A stretch of DNA of 64,000 bases from Diplonema japonicum. Taxonomy: Eukaryota > Euglenozoa > Diplonemea > Diplonemida > Diplonemidae. Location: contig OZ025718.1 in the NCBI GenBank assembly GCA_964019335.1, positions 428,323 to 492,322 on the forward strand, written 5' to 3'. This document shows, piece after piece, positions 31,180 through 39,454 of the stretch. Within the stretch, counting starts at the first letter, position 1. Each line of letters begins with the position of its first letter. The translations under genes and the position numbers were made by a program. The notes below the pieces were generated by a model. The model had not been told where the DNA came from. It ran no database searches and saw only the letters and a program-made list of their open reading frames with translations.

Positions 31180-33888
31180 CTACTGCAGGAACAGCTTCGG
31201 TGAATAAGTCTTGACTCTTTCCATCTGTGCTGGTTTGACAAGCTCTTCGGAGGGCTTGTCGTGTATTGTGGTGGAAACGATGAGGGTGGAACGCTCGATC
31301 TTTTCGATGGGGTTGATGCTCTTCTGTATCACAGTGTCCATGAGTGTCTTGTCGAAGCAGTGCGTGGCTGTGACAATGACGTGCAGAGAGGCATCGTTGA
31401 TATCCAGCACACCCGACTTCGTCAGTGCGTCCAGCAAGTCGAACGCTGCCGTCTTCTCCTTCTTCTGATCGTCCACGTTCACTGTCTTAGTGGTCGGCTT
31501 GCTAAGCAGCCCTTCCTGCGACTCCTTTGTCCACGTCTTCCCCACGTTGATGATTGTAGGCCTCAGTGCACTGTCCTCGTCAAGATCCGAGTACTTCTTT
31601 TCAAGGATGTGTGGAATCCTGCTGATGTCAAAACCCGTGCCTTCTACTTCCTCCTCTTTTCTCTCCTTTGGAGTCGATGCTTGGGTTTCACCAGCACCTT
31701 TCGGCTGGATCTGTTGCTGCTGTGGCGGCGGCGATTGCTGTTGCTGTTGCTGTGGTGGTGGCGCCACTGCACGTCTCTCCAACGCTCTCTTCGGCATAGG
31801 AGCGGACATAGCCAAGGGAGCGCACTGCATCATGCTGATAGAAGCACATTGAGGAGGAGGAGGAGGGGGGAGACCACCGGGGGGAGGGGGGAGACCACCG
31901 CCGTGTGCCATCTGGTACTCCATCTTGACCTCTTCAATCTCCTTTTCCTTTGACGTCTTTAGCATTTCCTGCATGGCAGTGACGTGTGTCTTGACGACAT
32001 TCACCTTGTCCTTCGCAGGGATGTCGTCTGGGTCGATGAACATGTCGCACTTGTAAGAGAGCAGGTCGCTGGGGATCTGGTACTTGATAAAGAGTTCAAG
32101 CAAGTCTTGCGTAAGCTTGATCTCCTTCGTCAGGGAGTCAGGAGTAAGGTTCAGCACCTTCTCCAACTGGGGCTTGATCTGCACAACGCACATGGCAAAC
32201 AGTGTCGACTCAAGCTGCATGCTACGGTACGCCTTTGCGAAGCGCTGTTGCTCAGGAGACAGGGACTCGATGGCATCTTGGAACTCCTTCGGGGTGGGGA
32301 TCTCTTCCAGGATCAAAGGGATCTTGAAGTCGTCCTTGTTTTGGATGATCATGGCATGCGACGGCATGAAGAGATCGGGACCACCAATGCGACCCACAAG
32401 CAAGATGAACCCGCTGAACTGCCTGGCTCTGCCGTTGACCTGAAGCTTTGACAGCGCCTCGTGCGAGAATCTGTGGCCCACATATGAGTGTACGAAGGTC
32501 TTGCCTGTGAAGCTCACAGTGGCTGAGGCACTAAGTGCGAACTTCATAGGCTTCTCATCTTCAGGAATGCACCTCACCACTGTCGGGACAGGATCACTCA
32601 TCGACCCGTCAGGCTTCGACTCCTCGATGCTCAGGATTCCCTCAGGGTAGTGGTCAGGCCTGCGGATAGCATAACTAAAGCCTGTTGGCTGGTATTCCTG
32701 TTTGAAGAGCTTCCTGTTGTGAAATCGCATGTACTCCCCGAAGTCCTGCGATGTCACTTCCTTCCCGATGGCAGAGATGAGCTGGTTCCTGAGCAATGTT
32801 TCCAGGTAGTCGATAGCTGCCTGGTAAGTGCACACCACCCCCTTTGCGTGTTTCAAGGTCATCACAAGGAGACCATCGAGCCTGAGAATGAGGCCCTTGC
32901 TCTCAGGGAAGACTTTTTCGATATCCGAAGACTTCTCGTCCAATGCGCGACGCTCTTCTTTCAAGAAGAGCTCGAGGTCGCTTGCGGGAAGTGAAAGCGT
33001 CTCTTTATTATCATCAGGCACCACCAAAGTGGCCTTGCCCTCGATCGCCTTCACTGTGTTCTCCTTAATATTCTCAAGGAGAGGGAGCACAGGGATGAAG
33101 ATATTCGAAGTGTTGTTGACAGTGTTGAGATCCAAGTCGACCTTCTGCTCGATGGACCACAGGTGGTTCCTGAAGTACGTGATTATTTGATCCGCCCACG
33201 AGGAGAGGTTGTGCATGCCGGACAGCACCTCCGTAATGTCCTGGTTCCTTCTCGGGGTGTGGCACGCGCTGTCCGAGCGATTGATGGAGAAGTGCACCTG
33301 AAGATTGTCGTTAAGGCTTTGAAGGAGCCACGTGATGTTGGTCTCGAGAGGGGGCTTGCTGGTCGCGGCGGAATGTGGCGTGTTCTCTGAGTTGGTCATG
33401 ATGGTCGTCGCGCTGTCACGAGTGAAGAAGGTGACACAGTCATCAGGGCTGTTGCCACAGTAGGCAGTTAGCGTGTATGAGGCAGTGATGTTCCAGAAGT
33501 ACTCCGTCACTGTGGTAACGTTCTTGTTTGTGATGTTAATCATCCTGCCCAACCCAGACACTTCAGTTACATTCTTTGTGGCAGCTTCCACTTCCCTCGT
33601 CTTCTTCTCCTTGAACTTGCACGTCTCCGTTGCTTTTAAGCGCAGGGTCACGCTCTTCGTTTTCGACCATTCTTTCAGCTGCTTCAACCCGTCCTGAGTC
33701 AAACCGATCCTCTCAAGTGTGGCCAGCTTTGATGCCATTGCAGCGCCCGTCATCACTTCCGCCAGTATATATTTGTCACTATACTGATGGTGGACATCGC
33801 CAGCAAGCCCCGGACTCCTGTTTGTATCCAAGATCTTCTTCACCACATTGAGACCGTTGCTAATCTGGTTCTCGAGGTAAACTTCCAT
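31180..33888 (-). CDS. Conserved protist protein of unknown function (902 aa)
   Basis: One uninterrupted exon, MEVYLENQISNGL to SPKLFLQ. The middle has a ring of highly conserved-looking blocks: SPEQQRFAKAYRSMQLEST, VQIKPQLEKVLNLTPDSLTK, IKLTQDLLELFIKYQIPSDL. After a Pro/Gln-rich linker (LPPPPGGLPPPPPPQ and a Gln run) come DEDSALRPTIINVGKTWTKE, FDLLDALTKSGVLDINDASL and HVIVTATHCFDKTLMDTVIQ. From memory, near-identical blocks occur in uncharacterised proteins from ciliates and other protists, sometimes with a tubular-mastigoneme-like or silicatein-unrelated neighbourhood; I cannot name the family. The N-terminal 350 residues have many N-glycosylation-type NxT sites but no signal peptide. Function unknown. 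Confidence 0.85.
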   Translation of the reverse strand: MEVYLENQISNGLNVVKKILDTNRSPGLAGDVHHQYSDKYILAEVMTGAAMASKLATLERIGLTQDGLKQLKEWSKTKSVTLRLKATETCKFKEKKTREVEAATKNVTEVSGLGRMINITNKNVTTVTEYFWNITASYTLTAYCGNSPDDCVTFFTRDSATTIMTNSENTPHSAATSKPPLETNITWLLQSLNDNLQVHFSINRSDSACHTPRRNQDITEVLSGMHNLSSWADQIITYFRNHLWSIEQKVDLDLNTVNNTSNIFIPVLPLLENIKENTVKAIEGKATLVVPDDNKETLSLPASDLELFLKEERRALDEKSSDIEKVFPESKGLILRLDGLLVMTLKHAKGVVCTYQAAIDYLETLLRNQLISAIGKEVTSQDFGEYMRFHNRKLFKQEYQPTGFSYAIRRPDHYPEGILSIEESKPDGSMSDPVPTVVRCIPEDEKPMKFALSASATVSFTGKTFVHSYVGHRFSHEALSKLQVNGRARQFSGFILLVGRIGGPDLFMPSHAMIIQNKDDFKIPLILEEIPTPKEFQDAIESLSPEQQRFAKAYRSMQLESTLFAMCVVQIKPQLEKVLNLTPDSLTKEIKLTQDLLELFIKYQIPSDLLSYKCDMFIDPDDIPAKDKVNVVKTHVTAMQEMLKTSKEKEIEEVKMEYQMAHGGGLPPPPGGLPPPPPPQCASISMMQCAPLAMSAPMPKRALERRAVAPPPQQQQQQSPPPQQQQIQPKGAGETQASTPKERKEEEVEGTGFDISRIPHILEKKYSDLDEDSALRPTIINVGKTWTKESQEGLLSKPTTKTVNVDDQKKEKTAAFDLLDALTKSGVLDINDASLHVIVTATHCFDKTLMDTVIQKSINPIEKIERSTLIVSTTIHDKPSEELVKPAQMERVKTYSPKLFLQ

Positions 33889-34201
33889 TTTTCCTTTTTT
33901 ATTTTTGTGCTGTAGCGCTGCGTGATGTAAGTTACGAAGCCTGCCAAAGAAAACGCTTTAAAAGTGGTTTAAACCTCAACACGGCCCAACAAGAGAGAGG
34001 AGCAAGGAAACTAAGGACAATGTGCCTTAAAGAAGCAACAGTTTTCTAGATGTCTTCTCACAGGCAGACTTCTCTAAGGCACAGCTCTCTCATGTTTTAC
34101 ACCCGAAACGTGTCCATTTCATTTTTTTTTCTTTTGAACCATCCCCTACCCCAAATAAACCCATAACCTTTCAACACTAGGAAGGAGGCTGTCGGTTCGT
34201 G
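33889..34201. other. Intergenic between DDX1 and the 902-aa gene
   Basis: About 310 bp of mostly ordinary sequence. Acceptor-like ACTTACATCACGCAG and CGCTACAG lie 15-25 nt upstream of the 902-aa start codon on the minus strand. Nothing else is recognised. Confidence 0.5.
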
Positions 34202-36667
34202 TTAACGGGTGCCCGTGCGCCCTTTTGTTTTTTGCGACGAGAACGTCTTCACACCAGCAGGGCCCGCGGCGGCGGGTGCTGGTGTTGTGGAGGTGGCTGA
34301 AGCAGTACGCGGGAACCCTTCAGGCTGTGGTGTAGTGTTGTGTGGTGTGTTGTATTGTGTTAATACCAAGGTAGACCCCCGGCCACGGCCCTTAGCAGCC
34401 AAGAACACTGGTTGTGGCTTGGGTGGGTTAGATTCAAGCTTGCTGATCAGCGCTGCGAAGGTGAGGTGGTCGTTCTGGATGTCTGTTGACATTTCCATGA
34501 TTGTGGTGGCGTGTTCCTCGATGGCTCTCACTTGGTCGGACTTCTTCATCTTCGCTTCCTCCTTCGACTTCCCGTACTCCAGGGCAGCGGAGTTGGCAGA
34601 TGCATCCACGTACTTATAGTCGTCCCCTAACTCTGCTAGCGGTTCTCCAATCCTCTTCTCAATCTCTTTCAAATACATTGGCTCATTGTACCATATGCAG
34701 CAACCACCTTCTTCAACCAGCCTCGTGTCTTGGCACGGTGCCCCTTGGCGCATACCTCGATTGCAGTTCGAGTGGTACCACACCTTCTCACGATGCTTTG
34801 AGACAGCAATAGTGACTGCCAGCCCCATACGCTCCGATCTGCCTGTCCTACCGATCCTGTGGATGTAGTCCTCTGACTTATCGGGCAGGCACATGTTCAC
34901 AACGAAGGGCAGCTGCTTGATGTCGATGCCCCTCGCCGCCACATCAGTACATATAAGGAACCTCACTTCTCCTTCTTTGAACATGTCCAGGTTGTCCCTC
35001 CTAGTTCTGGTGTCGAAGCCACTGTGGAAAGCGATATTGGAGTAAGGGTTTTCTTTCCCTTTCTCCACTCTGCCCGTGAACCCCTTCTTCCCCCCTTTTT
35101 CATTGAGGTAGGTGCTCAGGTGGTCGCAGTCATCCCTCGTCCTGCAGAAGATCAGACACTGCTCCATTTTATAGGCGTCTATCACTTTCATTAGAATTTC
35201 GGGTTTCAAAAGTTTTGCGTTGTAAGAGTGTTTGCAGCACATTCTGTTGGCAGGGTCAGGGCCGGTGTCGTCCTTGTCCTCTCTGCCGGAGACCACGTGG
35301 ACACCGTCTGTCTGGATGGTGCCCTGTCTCCACCTGTCGTCGTCGTCGGGGTCGGCGTACACGACAGCATGGTGCACTGTATCTGGAACGAAGTCTTTCC
35401 CTTTGAGATCAACCCACGACGCGTTAGGACACAGCTGCGCAGCAAGTGTTTTGATATTGTCATCGTGAAGCGTTGCACTAAACATGCACAGCTGCAGCTT
35501 GTGCTTGTTCGCTTTTCTGGTGTCTGTGTAAAGCCTTTTAATAAGCTCTGTATCCTCCATCAGCCTGTCGGCCTCATCAAGGACAATGAAGTCGCAGTCC
35601 GCCAAACTGAAGACTTCCGGCATGTCAAGGAACTGCTTCACTCTTGCAGGCGTGCCCACCACGATGTCGATGCCCTCTCGCAGCTGGTCGCAGATCTCTT
35701 GTGTCGATCGCTTCCCAAAGATGGGGCACACCTTGATCTTGGGTGCGCTGATGTACTTCACAAACTTGTGCAGCTCGTCAACAATCTGTTGGCACAGTTC
35801 CAGCGTGGGCTCCAAGATTATGCATGATGTCCCGTACCTTTCCCCCTTCTTTTCCTTCGCACGCTTTCTTATGAAAGATGCATACAGTTTCTCTTGTTCT
35901 GCACCCTTCGCCTCCTCTATCCATAAGTATCCTTCAGGGAGCACTGTTGTTGTGTTGCGAAGACCGAAGTCAAGCGCGAAGGTCCCACTCTGTGCCGAGA
36001 CGCAAGGGAACAAGGCCATCGGGTCCTGTTTGTCAGGAATGGTAAAGGCGTTCCCCTGGTCTTTACCGTTCTTCAAAAAGGAAATGGTGCGAGCGTCTCT
36101 GTCACACAAGCAGGTGACCACGTCCCCCGCAGAATAGGAATCGCCGTACGGAGCTTCGTAATTGTTGTTATGCTTCTTCCCTGTGGCGGAGTACCCATAG
36201 CCGCCCTTGTCCTTTCCCAGCTCGAGACTAGCATCTGCAAGCGCCCACCCGAAACGGACAGCGGTGCCACTGGTCAGGTTGACGTTGAAGGCCCACTTCC
36301 CCTTGGTGATGCCATACGTGGAACGCGAGCCGCCCCATGTCTTCATGTTCCGTATGACACACCCAAGCCCGTTCTCTGCGATGCGCAAGTCTTGGTAATC
36401 TTCCTTGTTTAATGAACAATGCTTAAGTAGTGCCTGGATCTTCTTTGTGTCTACACTCTTGTTCAGCTTCTCAAATATCAGCTGTATAATGGGCAGGCAG
36501 AACGCTCCTGTCTTGCCAGCACCTGTTTCTGCTGCGCACATAGCATCCACACCGCCCAGAATGTGTGGGATGCAATCCTGCTGTACAGGTTTGGGCAGGT
36601 ACCATTCCATGTCTTCCAAGGCCATCCCCAGCTGTTCCATCAGCCCCAGTTCTTCAAACGCCGCCAT
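34202..36667 (-). CDS. DDX1: ATP-dependent RNA helicase DDX1 (SPRY-inserted)
   Basis: Single exon, 821 residues. DDX1 is unique among DEAD-box helicases in carrying a SPRY domain between motif I and motif Ia, and this protein does so. PKPVQQDCIPHILGG and motif I AAETGAGKTGAFCLP come first. A SPRY domain fills residues about 95-265 (GLGCVIRNMKTWGGSRSTYG, VRFGWALADASLELGKDKGG, ISFLKNGKDQGNAF). Then come CIILEPTLELCQQIV, VVGTPARVKQFL, motif II VLDEADRLMED, motif III CMFSATLHDDN, and a C domain with CLIFCRTRDDCDHL, CTDVAARGIDIKQLP and YIHRIGRTGRSERMG. The Cys/His-rich stretch WYHSNCNRGMR...GGCCIWYNEPMY is DDX1-specific. It acts in tRNA ligase complex function and RNA repair in animals. The tail is Thr/Pro-rich. 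Confidence 0.97.
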   Translation of the reverse strand: MAAFEELGLMEQLGMALEDMEWYLPKPVQQDCIPHILGGVDAMCAAETGAGKTGAFCLPIIQLIFEKLNKSVDTKKIQALLKHCSLNKEDYQDLRIAENGLGCVIRNMKTWGGSRSTYGITKGKWAFNVNLTSGTAVRFGWALADASLELGKDKGGYGYSATGKKHNNNYEAPYGDSYSAGDVVTCLCDRDARTISFLKNGKDQGNAFTIPDKQDPMALFPCVSAQSGTFALDFGLRNTTTVLPEGYLWIEEAKGAEQEKLYASFIRKRAKEKKGERYGTSCIILEPTLELCQQIVDELHKFVKYISAPKIKVCPIFGKRSTQEICDQLREGIDIVVGTPARVKQFLDMPEVFSLADCDFIVLDEADRLMEDTELIKRLYTDTRKANKHKLQLCMFSATLHDDNIKTLAAQLCPNASWVDLKGKDFVPDTVHHAVVYADPDDDDRWRQGTIQTDGVHVVSGREDKDDTGPDPANRMCCKHSYNAKLLKPEILMKVIDAYKMEQCLIFCRTRDDCDHLSTYLNEKGGKKGFTGRVEKGKENPYSNIAFHSGFDTRTRRDNLDMFKEGEVRFLICTDVAARGIDIKQLPFVVNMCLPDKSEDYIHRIGRTGRSERMGLAVTIAVSKHREKVWYHSNCNRGMRQGAPCQDTRLVEEGGCCIWYNEPMYLKEIEKRIGEPLAELGDDYKYVDASANSAALEYGKSKEEAKMKKSDQVRAIEEHATTIMEMSTDIQNDHLTFAALISKLESNPPKPQPVFLAAKGRGRGSTLVLTQYNTPHNTTPQPEGFPRTASATSTTPAPAAAGPAGVKTFSSQKTKGRTGTR

Positions 36668-36723
36668 GGTTCGTGTTGTCCCTGCTGTGAGGTGATGGAT
36701 GGGTATGTGCTAAACTAAAATGT

Positions 36724-38538
36724 CTATTTCCAACCAATATTCCCACCTGGAAACTGCACGGGATGCAATCCGTAGATTTCACTCAATGCATGCAAGTAGT
36801 AGCCTGTTGCAGCGAGAAGGCATGAAAGAAGAAAGAGGATTGAGGCGGCCCAAAAATGAGGACGGGCCAACAGACAACCCGTTAGAGAGCAAAGAGGCAC
36901 CATGTACACGATACCAAACAGAATGAAGTAGGCAGATACTCTTCTATAATAATAGATAGCGACCAGCGAGTGGATAGCGAAAAGGAAGGAGAAGTGGAAA
37001 GCTAGTCCGTCCGAAGGTGTATGCGGCAGTGCCACAGGTAAGCTTGGCTCTGATGTGTAGAAAGGAACAATGAAGATGAGCAGTGTTACCACCACCAAGA
37101 CACACACCACGCAGAAAGAAGCGCGCCACTGCAGTTTCATGAAGTCGCCTGTAAACGGCTCTTCTTCAAGTTCTTCTTCGCCAGCAAGCTCTTCTTCCTC
37201 GACTGCATCAAAGGGTTCGAAGCGCAGGTGGTCAAAGGAGAAGCATGGAAGATTTATCTTAACCACCACCAATAGGACACTTGCCATGCACAACCCGCGA
37301 AGGCAGCTGCAGACAGTTACAACTTTACTTTCACTATCGTGGCGCCAAACAGCAGCAACAAAGCCGGCACAAGCGGTTAGAGAGTAGAAGACGCTCAGCA
37401 CAACATGGAAGCCCACCCTCTTGAGTCTTTCCTCCGGTGCTCTCCCAGTATGACGTAATTTCGAGTTGTTGAGCAACTGAACACCTAAAAGCACAGCACC
37501 GTGTGCTCCAGACACCCCCGATGCGGTGGCCACCATTAGCAAGTTGCTACTTGAATGCATTGCGACCATGATGATGCCTTCAGCGAACCACACCAAAGCA
37601 TGCAACACACAGAAAGTGTTCACAAGAAAAAATGCAACCTTAGTGAGGCGCTCGCCAGCAGGAATTACAACATTCTCGTGGAGGTACCTGCCTTGGCTGC
37701 TGCAGGTGTTGCTGAGCTTATGCATAAAGAAAACGGACACAATACGAGTCATAATGCAGAGAGTTAGAGACGCAACCTTTGCACCGTATGTACTGTGCAC
37801 TAGCATGTGGATGCAAGTGCCTATCATAGAGACAGAAGACACAAAGCTCATTAAGATATATGCATTGCATGCATGCTGTAGGCGTTTCACTACAGCAAAT
37901 AACCCGATTGTAATAAGGACAGCTTGGTGTCCTGCCGTGCCGATACTTTCGTTCTGGCTGACCACCCATTGCAGCCAGTTAAAATCAGAGCCACCAGATT
38001 CATCGCACAGCACTGCTACGAGGAATAGCAGGTCGGTGACATAGACACAGCAAACCGCGAAATAAGGTGTGCGTGCTTCGTGCTCAGAAGGTGTGATGGG
38101 AAGAGCGTCGTCACTGTCAGTTGTGGTTACCATGCGGTATCGAAAGAAGCAGAGCAGAAGAGCAGTATTTGCGGCGACTTGAACACAGAAGTATGCATTC
38201 AACCCGAATGGAACCCCACCTTTGATTGCACCAAGTGCCGCTGTGCCCGCAACAGCGACGTTAGTGTTGATTAGATACACGCAGGCCGTGATGAACCACA
38301 CCCTGTTTCTGTCGACAGCATACAACCCAGTCACGCCTAGCACCAGCAGTGCATGGAACGTGAGACGCAGCGCCTCCTGATCAACTGCTAGCATGTTAGA
38401 ACCACCACCCACTAGCATCAGGAAGACGTTAAACATATAAATGCATGACACAACCCCTGCCGTGACGAGTAGGTTTTTCTTTCTGAGCCGTTGCTTGGCA
38501 TCCAGTGGCATCGCCCGTTCTACTTTTAAAAATACCAT
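36724..38538 (-). CDS. Multi-pass membrane protein of unknown function
   Basis: Single exon, 604 residues. At least 13-14 hydrophobic segments are visible (for example LLVTAGVVSCIYMFNVFLML, ALLVLGVTGLYAV, VITIGLFAVV-like and CVVCVLVVVTLLIFIVPF). A central acidic loop (DAVEEEELAGEEELEEEPF) sits about 430 residues in. No transporter signature is recognised. AATCCCTACAG lies 22 nt before the first Met; the second Met at codon 10 is an alternative start. The composition is unusually rich in Val, Cys and His. It could be a transporter-like or sensory membrane protein, but I see no catalytic or ligand motif. Confidence 0.75.
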   Translation of the reverse strand: MVFLKVERAMPLDAKQRLRKKNLLVTAGVVSCIYMFNVFLMLVGGGSNMLAVDQEALRLTFHALLVLGVTGLYAVDRNRVWFITACVYLINTNVAVAGTAALGAIKGGVPFGLNAYFCVQVAANTALLLCFFRYRMVTTTDSDDALPITPSEHEARTPYFAVCCVYVTDLLFLVAVLCDESGGSDFNWLQWVVSQNESIGTAGHQAVLITIGLFAVVKRLQHACNAYILMSFVSSVSMIGTCIHMLVHSTYGAKVASLTLCIMTRIVSVFFMHKLSNTCSSQGRYLHENVVIPAGERLTKVAFFLVNTFCVLHALVWFAEGIIMVAMHSSSNLLMVATASGVSGAHGAVLLGVQLLNNSKLRHTGRAPEERLKRVGFHVVLSVFYSLTACAGFVAAVWRHDSESKVVTVCSCLRGLCMASVLLVVVKINLPCFSFDHLRFEPFDAVEEEELAGEEELEEEPFTGDFMKLQWRASFCVVCVLVVVTLLIFIVPFYTSEPSLPVALPHTPSDGLAFHFSFLFAIHSLVAIYYYRRVSAYFILFGIVYMVPLCSLTGCLLARPHFWAASILFLLSCLLAATGYYLHALSEIYGLHPVQFPGGNIGWK

Positions 38539-38663
38539 TTGACAAAGGCCCCCCCCTGTAGGGATTCCGGAGCAGGATTTTTACAGCTAGTAATGACACG
38601 TGGGTTATGAAAGAGAAAGAACGTACCAAAACATGGAGAATTATCAAGTTCTGGGCTAGAAAG

Positions 38664-39290
38664 CTATTTGTACCAGTAAATGAGGAGCATCAGAAAAAGG
38701 ATGACGAACATGCCACAGTAGACAATCATCTTGTCTGTGCGCTCAGTACGCGTGATCGTGGTGATAATGGACCCGGACAAGTTCATGGAGGCAAGGTATG
38801 AACCCATCCTGGAGGACATGGACTCAATCTGCGAGGTCTGGCTACGCAAGGCGTTCAGGACGGCAGTGCCTTCAGACATGATGTTCGTGATGTTCTTCTT
38901 TGTCTTTCCAAGGCTGTCTGCTTCATCGTTCAGCAGGGTTGTCGATGTGTGGTCCTCCTCCTCATAGCCCGCCATGAGTTGCTGCCTCTGTCTGCTAGCA
39001 ATCTTTCTCTTGTGGACCCCCGTGATGTACTTGTCCAGCCCGTGGCTGATGAACTCATGTTCATCACACAGCGCTTTGATTCTCCTCTTCATGACTTCTC
39101 TCTTCCCACTCTGTTCCACCTCAGCCATCGCCTTCAGCTCCTGCAGTGACCTTGCCACACTGTTCACCACACCACTTATCTTACCTTGCATCTCATGCGA
39201 CTCATCACGCCCCATCTCCAGGTCATCTAAAAGAGCATTAGCCTGGTATACCTGCTTCTTCGCAGCAAGGAACTTGTCATTCAAACTCAT
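38664..39290 (-). CDS. GOSR2: Golgi SNARE membrin/GOSR2 (Bos1) homologue
   Basis: 208 residues. The order fits a Qb-SNARE acting in ER-Golgi transport: an N-terminal three-helix bundle (MSLNDKFLAAKKQVYQANAL, LDDLEMGRDESHEMQ and VNSVARSLQELKAMA blocks), then a SNARE helix with heptad repeats. The SNARE stretch GTAVLNALRSQTSQIESMS carries the zero-layer Gln, and a C-terminal membrane anchor (MIVYCGMFVILFLMLLIYWY) follows a short juxtamembrane segment with TERTDKM. Membrin has the pattern ILDGLRTQRLTLKGTQKK at the same place. Length matches the family. An acceptor-like CCAATCTCAG lies 12 nt before the ATG. Confidence 0.86.
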   Translation of the reverse strand: MSLNDKFLAAKKQVYQANALLDDLEMGRDESHEMQGKISGVVNSVARSLQELKAMAEVEQSGKREVMKRRIKALCDEHEFISHGLDKYITGVHKRKIASRQRQQLMAGYEEEDHTSTTLLNDEADSLGKTKKNITNIMSEGTAVLNALRSQTSQIESMSSRMGSYLASMNLSGSIITTITRTERTDKMIVYCGMFVILFLMLLIYWYK

Positions 39291-39454
39291 CTTAACCGGC
39301 TGAGATTGGTATGGATTCTTTTTATAACAAAAGGGGGGGGGGGGGAGAGAAAATGTCTATACTATTGTTGGCCTACCCCCCAAAAAATAGGCAGTATCTA
39401 AGATCTATGGCAAAAAAAAAAAAAAAAAAACTAATAGGCAAGTGGTCATAGAAA

